A stretch of 64,000 nucleotides of DNA from Saccopteryx bilineata. Lineage: Eukaryota > Chordata > Mammalia > Chiroptera > Emballonuridae. The notes under the pieces were generated by a model. That model saw only the letters and a program-made list of their open reading frames with translations. It was not told where the DNA came from and did no database searches. The position numbers and the translations under genes were made by a program. Below are positions 24,961-37,345 of this stretch, one piece after another (position 1 is the stretch's first letter; every line of letters starts with the position of its first letter). The stretch lies in assembly GCF_036850765.1 (NCBI RefSeq), contig NC_089498.1, positions 56,781,795-56,845,794 of the forward strand, read 5' to 3'.

Positions 24961-25320
24961 GCCTAACCAGGCAGTGGCGCAGTGCATAGAGCGTTGGACT
25001 GGAATGCCAAGGACACAGGTTCGAGACCCCGAGGTCACCAGCTTGAGCGCGGGCTTATCTGGCTTGAGCAAAATAAAGAATGCTCACCAGCTTAGACCCA
25101 AGGTCACTGGCTCCAGCAAGGGGTTACGGGTCGCTGGCTCAAGCAAGGGGTTACTCGGTCTGCTGAAGGCCCGCGGTCAAGGCACATATAAGAAAGCAAT
25201 CAATGAACAACTAAGGTGTTGCAATGAAAAACTGATGATTGATGCTTCTCATCTCTCTGCCTTCCTGTCTGTCTGTCCCTATCTATCCCCCCCCCGTCCC
25301 TGTAAAGAAAAAAAAAAAAA
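24961..25320 (+). mobile_element. Long tRNA-derived SINE, near complete
   Basis: GCCTAACCAGGCAGTGGCGC head, GGTTCGAGACCCCGAGGTCAC, CTGTCTGTCTGTCC, poly(A). A 16-bp perfect TSD, AAGAAATTCAGGATAA, flanks it (about 24946 and 25320), so it is among the younger inserts. Confidence 0.95.
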
Positions 25321-25336
25321 AGAAATTCAGGATAAG

Positions 25337-28300
25337 ACAATCTTATAGGCATGTGTATTATTTAAATCATTTTCAACTTTTTTTTATCTCATGGCACATA
25401 TAAACTGATTATTAAAATTCTGCAGCACACCAAAAATATATATTTTTAGGCAGCTATGACAAAAAAAATAGGTATAATTTTGATTCATTCACGTTGGACT
25501 GCTATTGTTGTGTTGGCTGTTGTAATTTTTTTTTTTTTACTTGACAATCTAAGAGAAAAGAGGTCAGTACCATGTCAGGTATTACATGTTTTTAAACAAT
25601 TCTTGCAGCACACCAGTTGAAAATCGATTCAAATTATAATAATTTAAAAGTGTTTTTGAGTCATCAAGATGAGCCAAAAATAAGTTTACGAAATGCTGGA
25701 AATGCATCAACTAGATATAAAGCTTAATAACTTGACTTTTAAAGTTAAGTGGACATGAGTTCAAATCCTGATTTTATACTCCCTGGCTGTATAATACAGT
25801 ATGTTAATCAACCTCTCTAACTCTTAGTTTTTTATGTAAAACTTGTAATATGGTTGAACTTCCAACATATGGTAGATTAGAAAGTATTTAGAAAAGTGCT
25901 TGGTGCATTAGCAATACCCTCAAACATTCAAATATCTGCATACAAATTTGTATATATCAAATTATGAAAATTTTGGAGGAAATTATTAAATAGTAGTAGG
26001 GAAGAATTATAATCTTGAAAATCTTGCAGTCTAACCAAAAAGGTAAAATTATATATAATACAATTTACGATAGAAAATATATATGAATAAAAACTCAGCA
26101 TCTGTCATTCTCCTTGACTGTCAAATTCTTCTTTTTTTTGCCTAATAACTTGCTATTAATAACTTGCTAACAGCTTTAGTTTTCAAACTGAAGACATATT
26201 AAGAGAGACCTCAATAAATGAAAAACAGTGGGGATACACGATTTCCCTACAATCTCTTCAGTGAAGAAAGGTTGTCATAACTCTGTTATTTATAATAACA
26301 CCTAATAGTACTAATCAATGCTGCAAAGTAAACATTGATCCCAAACATATACCTGTCACATAATATTTGATCAACAATTGACTTTCCATTCATCTTCCTT
26401 GCCAGCAAAAGAAAGTACAATATAATCATATGTAAAAATAAGGGACCATGTATCATTTTTAGTAATAGACTTTAAGATGTGCAGAATCCATAAAAATTCT
26501 CCCAAGTAAAAAAATAAAAATATAAGAATCTCTAGTATCTGTCCCTGTTTGCTCTCTTGGCTTCTAATTCTCCCAAGTAAAAAAATAAAAATATAAGACT
26601 CTCTAGAATCTGTCCCTGTTTGCTCTCTTGGCTTCTCTCCAAAGGTCAGAGACCATCAATGACATGAGATACTGAAAGAAAATGGGGATGCCAGGCAAGG
26701 ACTTGATACTCTCTCAGGGGCATACAAGCTGAGATGACTTTGTTTGAAATATAAGTTATTTCTATTGTGATAAGTTAAAAGTAATCAATCCTTTTGTTTA
26801 ATAGAAAAGTGGTTAGAATTAGTTTGTTTTCATGAAACTATAAATTGGAAAAGGGATTATGTAAACTATTGAAACCCTTCTTTGGTTCATGAACAGTTAC
26901 CTCAAGAGAGTCCTAATTATTTGACAGTGGGGAACCTTAAAAGGACATTCAAATTTAAAATGGATTCAATATGTTAGATATAACTTGTGATGTCACAGGG
27001 GAAAGACAAAGTTATTTTATATCTAAAGACAGAAATATGGGAAAAGGAAGATGATGAAAATAATGATGTAAAACTACAATGCCCTTATTTCAGCAAATTT
27101 ATTATGTAGGCATTCATAGCTATTTGTTTGACTGATAAAAACAACAAAACTATGTCTCAGACTCAGAGAGTCTTGACTAACTTAGCCAAACAAATCCAAA
27201 ATAAACTCAATACTCTAATTGAGGTCTAGTGCTCTTTTTCTACAAACTTAAATAAATCTATCCTTACAATGCTAGGGGAAAAGAGTTTCAGTGTGACTGC
27301 GATAAACAAAAAGGGTGGGGAAATAAAACTGTAATATATCCATATATCTTTATAAACTCTGTATTTAACAATTCATATTTGAAAAATTATGAGTGTATCT
27401 GAAATTATTCATTTTGTTTAATTACTTTCTTACTGACTACTGTGCACTTCTCTATTTCAATTGTTTACTTCAATAGACCATTTTCCCTCACCCCCTGACC
27501 AATAGCTCTAATCTTCCAAATGGTAAGCCAATTTGCCAGCTGAAATCACTTTCAACTGGCATTTAAGGACCTGATCATTTGGAGACCATGCCTGTCCATA
27601 TGCCTCATTGTTATTTTAGTCCTTACAAGTACATCTATAAAGTATAATGAAGATTAAATAGTCTGAGAAATCAGGGAGCCCTGAGTCTAAATCCCAGTTG
27701 AGGCAGTCACTATGTGTGTGATTTATGAGTAATGTGTTAAGATTAGACAGTGTGAATACAAAGTGTACTACACAGTTCTGCTCATATAATAGTTTCACAA
27801 TATATGATGGGCATTATTATTACTTTAACTCTCAGTAAGACAGAGCCCTTGCTTATAGTCTCATCACAATTAGTTGAAATCCCCATTTTCTTAATATCTC
27901 TTTTTATACTGTCTGTGGTGAGCTGGTATCTGGCTCCCATATGCCCTGCAATCTATGGCCTCATGCTATGTATATATGGACTTCTCACCAAGAAACATGA
28001 ATAAATTTGATGTCCCTCTGTGCCTGAACAATTTCTACCATGATGTTAAATTGAAACATCTCACCTATGGTAAGTTATTTGATATATAAAAGTCTCATTT
28101 TCCCTTATCTCTACACTGAGAGTATTGCAATATTTCTAAGCCAAGTTCATGCCCCACACATCTCTTTTTTCCTTAAGCCTTGATGACTTAGCTATAATCA
28201 CAGAGGCAAATTCCACATTTCAGTAATTTTCCTCAGGCCCTTATTCGACTTGGTTTTGCTTCTTTCTCATAGTTATTTGTAGAACTTCCAAACTATCTTA

Positions 28301-29115
28301 TACTCTAATTTATTTGAATAAAGTAATGCACTTTACACATTTGGGACTGTTGTATAATTCTAATGGTACGAAAGAGACATAATAATGTGCCCCAGTACAG
28401 TGAGACTTTGTCCCACCTTGGGCCAAACTGCATTTATTAAAAGTAATTTAGCTGTAAATGATACCTTATTCTTCCATTGCAAAATCAGCCTTCTTTTAAG
28501 TTTGAATTATGTAAAAGGCTTAGAATATTTTCCACCCATGAAGTTCTAATATACATACATTCATGTATTCTTAAATTTTCTTTTCTAGCTGACTGAATTC
28601 CATTTCTAGGGTTATGAGAGATGTGTCATTCTGAGAAAATGTAGAGAAAAACAATTCCTATCTATATATGTGTTCTTTGAGTTCATGGTAAAACATCTGA
28701 ATTATTTCAGTGTTTATTTCACAAAAGCCTAATTTTTTGAGGGAAAGGGGTATATTTTTAAATTCTTTTTATGTTTCTCTTTGCCAGAATGCTTGATCAA
28801 GAGCACAGATAATCTAATGTTACATGATTATCCCAATTTATATCATACTGACAGAGAAGAATTTGGAATAAAATGCCTGAAAAAAGTTATTCTATTCATT
28901 CCCAATAGCAGTTTTATGACTATATTTTTTGGCACTCTAATTAGGTTACCAGTATGGAATTGCAAGTAGAAAACAATGATAAAATTTAAATTCAAATGTA
29001 TTTAAAATGATGGAAGCAATTATTTAGTGTATACCTTTATATATTTTATGTGAATTAAGTGTCAGTGCACCAAATTAGTTATGTCACTTAAATAGTGATA
29101 CATTCTGCAAAATAG
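25337..29115. other. Unassigned AT-rich DNA
   Basis: No gene seen. A segment at about 25372-25635 (CAGCACACC near both ends, in inverted context) has the feel of an old DNA transposon but could not be placed. The 71-bp tandem duplication is listed separately. Confidence 0.45.
26495..26636. repeat. Two-copy 71-bp tandem duplication
   Basis: Copies 26495-26565 and 26566-26636 both run from AATTCTCCCAAGTAAAA to GCTCTCTTGGCTTCT and differ at about two bases, so the duplication is recent. Confidence 0.95.
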
Positions 29116-29119
29116 ATGA

Positions 29120-29520
29120 TTTCTTTATTGTTTGAACATTATTGAGTGCACTTACACAAACCAGAATGGTATATAGCCTACTACACACCTAGGCTATATG
29201 GTATACCCTGTTGCTCCTAGGCTACAAACTTGTACAGCAGGTTACTGTACTGAATTCTATAGGCAACTGTAATGCAACGGTAACTACTTGTGTATCTATA
29301 TATATCTATACATAGAAAATATACAGTAAAAAATATAGTATGAAAGATAAAAATAGTACACCTGTATAAAGCAATTAGCATGAATAAAGCTTGCAGAACT
29401 GAAAATTGTTCTGCGTGAGTTTGAGTAGGTGAGTGAATGTAAAATTCTAGGACATTACTGTACACTACTGTAGTCTTCGTAAACACTCTCATAAGCCCTC
29501 CCAGTTTTTTTCTGACAGAT
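29120..29520. mobile_element. Tigger-family DNA transposon fossil, left part
   Basis: CACCTAGGCTATATGG, GCTCCTAGGCTACAAAC and CAGGTTACTGTACTGAA match a common mammalian pogo-type fossil. A matching end (GTTATGCGGTGCATGACTGTA) occurs at about 30221-30242, so an interruption of about 650 bases may separate the halves. Confidence 0.6.
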
Positions 29521-30184
29521 TCAGAAAGAATAAGAAATCAAAATAGTGAGGCTATTGCATGTTAAAGCTGTTGTAAAATTAAGAACTTTGTGGTAATCAT
29601 TATAAAAAAAATGAAGATCTTTAACATGGAGAGGGTGTAGAACTGAGGACTCCATATTTTGACTTTGGAAATTTGTTTTTGGTTCTATTGACCCTATCTG
29701 GCACAGAGGGCTCTCTTAGGCATTGAATTGGTGGAAGAAATAAAACATATCTAAGTTTTACATCATTATAACCTGAAAATATCTCCCACGTACAGGGACA
29801 AGTTGGTTCCAATCTAACAGAAAATTTTTGCCAAAGTGGTAGTGGCACATAGTACTTCTAAGGTAGCTCTTGTGGATCTGTGTTTTATACAATCTTAGGT
29901 CCTCGACAAATAATTTACAGCAATGTACTCTGAAAACCATCAAACAAGATCTGAGAGGGTTGCAGCACCCACCGAATATGAGCTGCTGGGGAAATAGGCT
30001 CCATTGTGGTGAAACAGTCAGTGGCTGACCAACTGGGATGTAATCTATGCATTCAAAATTGAGATGCTATGAATGAGATGGAATCTATAGGCAAGCCTCA
30101 CAGATACTGCTCCCATTAGACAAAAATATATATTTCCTTCCATTTCTTAACAGGAAATATAGCTCTATTATAATCTAATTAATT

Positions 30185-30242
30185 ACCATCATATATGCAG
30201 TCTATAGTTGACCAAAACATTGTTATGCGGTGCATGACTGTA
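30185..30242. mobile_element. Tigger-family DNA transposon fossil, end fragment
   Basis: ATATATGCAGTCTATAGTTGACCAAAACATTG and a TGCATGACTGTA end; likely the terminal part of the element starting near 29120. Confidence 0.55.
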
Positions 30243-30682
30243 ATGTGATTGAAAGACTGAAGTAATTATTCTTATATATCACTCAATAATCAGATCATGT
30301 CAAGATACAATGACTTCAAAGTACTCTGACTTACTATGTATCACCTACAGTACGGCTCTACAGACCATTCAGAGTGATCCATCATATTATGTTAATTTAT
30401 ATAACATCATATTGTCTATTAAAACAAGTTTACCTAATACAAAAGCTGTTATATTTTAATCTTTACTCCTTTATAAACATCAATTATAAAATTTCAAAAG
30501 AATGCAGCTAAGGGAATTGAATTGTAAACTGTTTTCACACTGTTGTCGCATGGGTGGCATCACTGTAAGAAACAAAGTGTCCTCTGTACATTGTTAAGAT
30601 TATTTTAAAATATTTTAATACTAAGTAATGGTAATTTTTAAAGGATATATTCTTATACTTAGTAATTACTAAATATGTGTGT

Positions 30683-31115
30683 TTTGTTATGGATTGAATT
30701 ATCTTGCAAAAAAATATATTTGAAATTATAATCCCCTCAGTACCTCAGAATGTGACTTTATTTGGAAAAGTGATCTTTATAGAGGTAATAAAATTAAATA
30801 TGAGGTCATCACAGTGGGTCCTATTCAATAAGATGATGTTCTTATGACAAAGAAAATTTGGACTTGGATATAGACAACTAGAGGAAAGATGGTGAAGAGG
30901 CAAAGGGAGAACACCATGTGAAGACAGAGGCAGAACTTGGAATTACGTTGCCACCAAATCAACGAATGTCTGTTGTAGCCAGAGCTGAAGGATGCTGGGA
31001 GGAATATTTCCCACAGGTTTTCAATGGAGTATGGCACTATCAACACCTTGATTTCACACTTCTAACCTCCAGAACTGAGACAATAAAGTGTTGTTATTAG
31101 CCACCCAGTTTGTCA
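30683..31115 (+). mobile_element. MLT1/MST-like MaLR solitary LTR
   Basis: TGTTATGGATTGAATTATCTTGC start, TACCTCAGAATGTGACTTTATTTGG, ATGAGGTCATCACAGTGGG, ACCATGTGAAGACAGAGGC, CTCCAGAACTGAGACAATAAA and GCCACCCAGTTTGT near the end follow the consensus order of this ancient LTR class. Confidence 0.85.
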
Positions 31116-31117
31116 TA

Positions 31118-31345
31118 CAGGCATACCGGCAGTCCCTGGGTTATGAACGAGATAGATTCTGTACGCTTGTTCTTAAGTTGAATTTGCATGTAAGTTGGAA
31201 CAGGTACATTTACCTATTAAATACAACTTAGACAGATGTTTGTGTTAATATTTTATTTGTTTTTACCTTTCTGTGCATATAAATATTTAAACATTTTCAA
31301 ACTTACAGAACCTATCTAGTTTATAACCTAGGACTTCCTATCCTT
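31118..31345. mobile_element. Tigger/Kanga-like DNA transposon fossil
   Basis: GGCAGTCCCTGGGTTATGAACGAGATAG, GTTCTTAAGTTGAATTTGCATGTAAG and CCTAGGACTTCC are diverged matches to a common pogo-class fossil. Confidence 0.6.
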
Positions 31346-33640
31346 TATAATTGAAGCCATCGGAATAATATAAGCCTTTATTTATTTTTTTATTCCATTG
31401 GTTAACACTTTTGGCAATATGACTCTCCTAGACAACATCTTCAGCCCCTTCTCTCTCTTTTCAAATCTTCAGTTCATCCTTTCAATTCTCATTGACAGTT
31501 GATATAATATTTATCCCTTAGGCCAATATGTTTTTCTTTGTTTAGTATAACATATATAAATAACTGTAAAAAGAAGACAAGACTATTTTCACTGGACAAA
31601 TTAATACCTTCAAAAGAGACATTCCATTAGCACTCACCACAGCATAGCCCCTACTACTCCTTCATCAGTCATAACATCAAAGTTTCTTTCATTGGGTTTT
31701 CCTCATTCTCCAATCTCAAATGTTGGAGTACTGGGTTTTTTGCTTTTTTTCCTATACTCACTTCCTTGCTGAACATATCTGCTCTAATGGTCAAGAACAA
31801 GACATGTATACAGAAGCATTCAGAATTCATACTTCCAGTCTGGACCTCGTCCCTGATCTCCATCCACTTTTATTAATGCATCCGCCTACTAATCTACTCC
31901 AGTTACATTTCTAATTGACATTTCAAACCTAATACATTCAATATTGAGCTCCTGATAAATGGCTCAGATCTTCACTCCACACCATTCTTATACATCTCAG
32001 AATAAGATAATAACATATTTCAAATTCCTCAGGAAAACTGAAGTTTTAGAGTCTCTATTTAAATATTTTTCTAATCAATAGCCCATCTCACGATAATCTC
32101 CTTCCACAGACACTCCATCTTCCTCTTTTCTGCTGTATTTTTATTTGTAGCACTATAGTTTATTAGTTTGCTTATATACCTGTAGTAAAATATAAAGCAG
32201 CATAATTATGGAAGAGAAGGAGGTAAGAAATTCTGAACACAGAACTGCCACTTAGGGAGTTTAGTTTAATGAGCTCCTAGAATTAGAAAGTGATATGGGA
32301 AAGGAAATTAGGCTGAAGAACATAAAAAAGAAAAAAAAAACACCCACATTTTTGCAATGGTAATTTGGCTCAGAACTTGTTGACTGGAGCTCATTGTGTA
32401 AACTTATAAATCATATAGGAAATTTTGGAAAAGAAAATGGACCTAAAAAGCAATGCCACAGTATGCTAAGACTCAGTTTATTTCATACGATTACCTCCAT
32501 TTTGCAGTATTTGTTTATGCACAAGAAATTTTGGGGAAAGCATGCTGGCATTGTAAAAAGGGGAGTTTGGGGAAAATGAAAGCTGATTTTTTTCTGTATC
32601 TAAGTTTATTAACAGTCTGAGGATAGTCTCTCATCTGAAATATATTTATAAATTACTACTGGGAAAGTATTTGCTATTGTGTATGTGACTGGCGGCAGAT
32701 TCAAATATAAGAGATGATATGTCTCCAGTGTGCCGAGTCACATTCAACTGAGTGGTGCGTCCATTTGTGCAGCATAACCTGGTCTGTCACTTGGTGGTGA
32801 GACCTCACATTCCTCCACACCTGGCTGCTGTTTATGACAAGCCAGATTCTTCTCAGCAGGACAGTGGCTCATGGAGGAGCTAGAAATGACATCGTACAGT
32901 AGGTAAATTTATCTTCGGGTTTTTATAAGTACCTCAGTGTGCTTTATATGCCTTTATCACTATTTGGCATGCAGATTCTAGTTTGTCCATAAATATGAGG
33001 TATAAAAGAGCACATTTTGCTAAAGTTAGTGTTTTTCTTCTGAAAAGTTTTAAGGGAAAATTTAAATTCTGATGATAAAATCCTAAGTATCAAAAAAAAA
33101 GTTGTGAATTACATGGGGTCAGAGGCAAAATAATGTCTCTCACCCTTAAATATCACAAATCAGATTTTCAGGACTTTGGGGGAATTCTATCAAATGTTTG
33201 ATTCCTCACTGTAATATCAGCCTTTATGAGGCAAAGACCTTTATCATGGGCATGGTGAAAAGTTGCAAGAGAAATAAAATGGCTATATTTTCAGGAGGAA
33301 ATTTCATGGGTGGTGAGCTGCGAGTAAATACTCCTGTTTCTCCTAAGAAAACAAGAAAAAATGCATTTTTCTCACAAAAAATAAGGTCCAGAAGATGTTT
33401 AGAAAATTATTTTTACTCTTAACAGTTCTATTAAATTATATGACTAATTATTAAATATCCAGCTTTTCAAAGAACATCTTTTTTTTTCTATTGGAACCAT
33501 AGCTTAGGGGAAAAACAAACTAGGCACCAGAGACAGAATCCTCAGTTTGAATCCCTGCTTCATCACTTAACTAGTCATTTTGAAGAGCCCACTTAATATT
33601 TCTTAGCCTCAGTTACCCTGTCTTGAAGGTATAGTCACAA
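31346..33640. other. Unassigned DNA
   Basis: No gene or repeat family recognised. The segment 32686-32915 is GC-richer than its surroundings (see findings). Confidence 0.45.
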
Positions 33641-33643
33641 TAA

Positions 33644-33830
33644 GACCCAGCGGGTAGCTCAAATTGTTGCCCTGATATGTCAAGGTTGCATGTTCTATCC
33701 CTGGTCAGGGCACATATAAGAATTAACCAATGAATGAAATGCATAAATAAATGAAACAATAAATTCATGTTTCTATTTCTCTCTTCATTCTCGTCTCTCT
33801 AAAAATCAATCAATAAATAAAAATTAAAAG
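33644..33830 (+). mobile_element. VES-type tRNA-derived SINE
   Basis: GACCCAGCGGGTAGCTCAAATTG head, GTTCTATCCCTGGTCAGGGC, AACCAATGAATG, AATAAATAAA tail. Confidence 0.8.
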
Positions 33831-33835
33831 ATATA

Positions 33836-34740
33836 GGTACAGTATCTTAAATTTGAATTATTAATAAAATGAATAAATGTATATATTTAGCACAGTGGTT
33901 CATCAAAGTAGGAGTGTAAGAAATACCTGTTAACATTAATATATGCTAGAGACTACATTCCTTTGTAATTTCTTACGTTATTAAGTAAGACAAAGAGAGT
34001 GCATGTTTGATTTTGCATATTCTTTTAATGGATTATCATTTACAGAATAAAGAAAATAAGAAGTAGGAAGGAATATAATGGAAAGCTGCCTGAGAGGTCA
34101 GACAAGCAGCACAGTTTGGGGTACTTATTTTTATACTGCTGGTGTCCTACAGCTTTTTCTTCTCTCAACTCCGTTCTTAGCCCTGTTTTATAAATGATGG
34201 TTATTCATCTTTTGTAAATATGATATTTGCAATTAATTTACCTAATACAATTTCAAAAATAAATCACGTGCAAACATACAAAAACCAAGTCAGAACACCA
34301 TTATTGGTGGTTGAAAATATGTTAAAGAAACAAATAAAAAAATCTCATAACTGAAAGCCCCATTTGGTTTGCATATGACATGTTACACATGACAAGATGC
34401 ACAATGGCTCTGATGAACCAGACTAAATATAAATCATCAAAAGATAAAAAACTCTCAAGTCACATTTTCCTACATAATATATTTGGAAAATATTATCTTC
34501 TAGAAAATTTGTATTTATAGATAGGAATGCTGGCCTAGGAGGTAAAGTGTTCTGTGGAGAGTTTGAGCAAATTGCACTGATGTAATTTTTCTTTCATTTC
34601 TCACAGGTGACAGGCAAATATTTGGGCTAGCAGAAATGTTCTGCCCAGTGATCCCTAATGCATCCACATTCACTTAACATTCAAAATGTCCACAAAAATG
34701 GAATGATTTGTAAATGTTTAATATAAAATTTTCTGGGTAT
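33836..34740. other. Unassigned AT-rich DNA
   Basis: Only short chance frames. From about 34750 to the pogo element the sequence is LINE-1-like. Confidence 0.45.
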
Positions 34741-34966
34741 TTTATGTAGTTTTCTAGAAGAATGGAAGTTTTGAACACTGACATTTTTTTCTTCTTTTTT
34801 TTTCAGTTTTAGTGAGCTATAATTGCCAACTATAACTGCAATATATTTAAATATACCTATGTGATTTGATATATGTATACCCTATATCAAATATACAGTA
34901 TATTTTGGTTTTGTCTTTCTCTGATGATTAATGATGCTGACCACCTTTCAATGTACCTGTTTACTA

Positions 34967-36510
34967 CCGTATTTCCCCACATATAAGACACACCCATTTT
35001 CGAAAAATTTGGTGTCTAAAAACTGGGTACACCTTATACAATGGTTGTAGTTTTTTAACTTGCATTTCCCGCTTTCTCGTACTTGTTGTCTTCGTGCTCG
35101 TTTTGTACTTTTACCAGTATATTACGGTAGGTTACATTGTGCCACATTCTGCCCAAAAATGGCTCAGAAAAGATTTTTGAACAGTGCTGAATTCAAGTTA
35201 AAAGTGATCCAGTTTGCAAAAGTGAATAGAAATAGTGCTGCTGAATGTTAAGTTTGGTCCTCCTCCAACTGAACAATCAATTTGAGACTGGCTACGGGAA
35301 GAAGAAATCCTACTGAAAACGCCACAGCAGAAGAAGGCCATAAAAGGCAAGTCAGCAAAATGGCTTGATTTAGAGAGGGAATTAAAGATATGGATTGAAG
35401 AGCAAAGGGTAATTGGAATTCCTGTGTCCACAAAGATGGTTGAGCATGAGGCAAGAAGAATTACTGATGAAAAAGATGTTACTGATTTCAAAGGAGGACA
35501 CAATTGTTGCTTCAGGTTCATGAAACAGAATGAACTAAGCATGCGTACATGCACCAGACTTGCCCAAAAGATGACTGAAAGCTATGAGCAGAAGGTCTTT
35601 GAATTTCATCTTCTGTCATTCAATGTCAGAAGACACATCAGTTTAGTTGGGACAGATTGCAAATATGGATGAAATCCCCCTTCGATTTGGTGTCCCAAGT
35701 AACAGAACTGTTGAGAAGAAGGGGGTGAAAACTGTAACTGTGAAGACAAGTGGACATGAAAAGAGCCACTACACAGTTATTCTAGCTTGTTGTGCCGACT
35801 TAACCAAGCTGCCTCCTATGCTGATTTTCAAATGTAAAACAATGCCAAAAGAAGACATTTCTCGAGGAGTGATTGTCCACGTTCATGACAAGGGTTGGAT
35901 GGATCAGGATGGGATGAAGATCCGGTTTGAGAAAGTTTGGAGAAGGGGGCCAGGTGGGCTCTTACACAAACCTGCCCTATTGGTGCTTGATCAGTTCAGG
36001 GCACACATAACAAAAAACACAAAGATTGCTGCAGAGTAAAAAATGAAACTTGCTGTCATACCTGGAGGCTTGACATCCCAGTTCCAACCACTTGATGTCA
36101 GCATTAACAAACCCTTCAAAGCTGCCATGAAAGACTCATGGAACCAATGGATGAAGGCTCCTGGGAACAATTTGATACCATCAGGAAGAGTGAAGAACCC
36201 AACTATAGGAGAAGTTTGCACCTGGGTGAAAAGATCCTGGGATAATATCATGATTGAGATCATTGTCAAATCCTTTACATGGGGCATTTCAAATGCCTTA
36301 GATGGAACTGAGGATGAGGCAATATATGAAGACAGTGATTCAACATCAGACATGGATGAGAACAAGCTAATGGATGGGAGTTTTGACAGTGATGAGGAGC
36401 TCTATGAATTTTATGATGAATAAAACTTGAGTTCAATATTTTATGTAATACATTTTTTCAAATTTCAGGCCCCAAAATTAAGGTGCATCTTATACATGGG
36501 CAAATATGGT
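34967..36510 (+). mobile_element. Near full-length dead pogo/Tigger-class DNA transposon
   Basis: Imperfect terminal inverted repeats bound the element: CCGTATTTCCCCACATATAA at the left and, read in reverse, CCATATTTGCCCATGTATAA at the right. A TA precedes the left end, as expected for Tc1/mariner-pogo insertion. About 1.5 kb lies between, including the transposase relic. The element has inserted into minus-strand LINE-1 DNA. Internally deleted relatives occur at 42043-42306 and 63092-63422 plus 63852 onward. Confidence 0.85.
35159..36423 (+). pseudogene. pogo-class transposase, inactivated
   Basis: The reading begins MAQKRFLNSAEFKLKVI, a psq-like helix-turn-helix start. A CENP-B-like DNA-binding segment follows (KWLDLERELKIWIEEQR, VSTKMVEHEARRI, NCCFRFMKQNELSMRT), then a DDE/D catalytic domain. 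The three catalytic Asp positions are still visible in NMDEIPL (about 35668), LVLDQFRAH (about 35990) and QPLDVSINK (about 36085). An acidic Ser/Asp/Glu tail ends at 36423. Defects are a stop at 35249-35251 with a frame change, a further stop near 35284, a frameshift near 35640, and a TAA at 36037-36039 that splits the catalytic domain in frame. Family features resemble POGK/Tigger-type transposases. It would have cut and pasted the surrounding element. Confidence 0.85.
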
Positions 36511-36908
36511 TTTCCAGATCTTCTTTTGAAAAGGTCCACTCAAGTCCTTTGCTCATTTTTAAAAATTATTATTTTACTATTGAGTTGTATTTATATTTAT
36601 ATATTGACCCATTTTCAGATATGTGGATTGCAAATATTTCCTCTCTGACCATAAGTTTTCTAATTTTTTTGTTGGTTTCTATTGCTGTGTGTAAGCTTTT
36701 AAGTTTGATGGAGTCCAACTTATTTAGTTTTGCTTTTGTGGACTTTGCTTTTGTTTTTTGTTTTTTGGTGTGTGTGTCAAATCCAAAAAAAATCATTGCC
36801 AAGACCAATGTCAAGGAGTTTTTCCATTATGTTATTTTTTTCCTAAGAGTTTTATGGTTTCATATCTCATGTTAAAGTCTTTCATTCAGTTTGAGTTCAT
36901 TTTTGTGA

Positions 36909-37086
36909 CCCTGCCAGGTTAACTCCTTCGGTTGAGTGTCGTGTCAAATGACAAGATTTAGGATCCATTCCGCAGTCAGGGCACACATGGGAAGCAACCA
37001 AAGAATCATGATTGAGTGGGACAAAAAATGAATGCTTCTCATCTCACTCCTCTCTCCCCCTTCTTTTCTTTCTCTCTTTAAAATTA
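36909..37086 (+). mobile_element. Old SINE (VES-like head with CTTCTCATCTC tail)
   Basis: ACCCTGCCAGGTTAACTCC, GATCCATTCCGCAGTCAGGGC, then CT-rich tract; directly followed by a second SINE. Confidence 0.6.
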
Positions 37087-37345
37087 AGCCCTGGTCAAAT
37101 AGCTCGGTTGGCTGGAGCATTGTCCTGGAGGATGGAAGTTGCCACTTTAATCCCATGGTCAGGGCACATACAGGAGCATATGTATGTGCTCCTATAATAA
37201 AGTCATTTATTAGTGACTTTATCTCCTTCAATATTCCTCTCTCCTTTCCTGACTCTCTCAAGGAAGGAAGGAAGGAAGGAAGGAAGGAAGGAAGGAAGGA
37301 AGGAAGGAGGAAGGAGAGAAAGAAAAAAAGAAAAAAAAGAAAGAC
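37087..37345 (+). mobile_element. VES-type SINE with (GGAA)n tail
   Basis: GCCCTGGTCAAATAGCTCGG, GCATTGTCCTGGAGG, CATGGTCAGGGCACATACAGGAGC, followed by a GGAA microsatellite at about 37261-37312. The two SINEs form a head-to-tail pair. Confidence 0.78.
37261..37312. repeat. (GGAA)n microsatellite
   Basis: About 12 GGAA units. Such tracts can bind ETS-family factors elsewhere, but nothing suggests activity here. Confidence 0.95.

Noticed and set aside
36483..36875. 130-codon plus-strand frame after the pogo element
   Set aside because: Low-complexity hydrophobic translation of antisense LINE-1 DNA.
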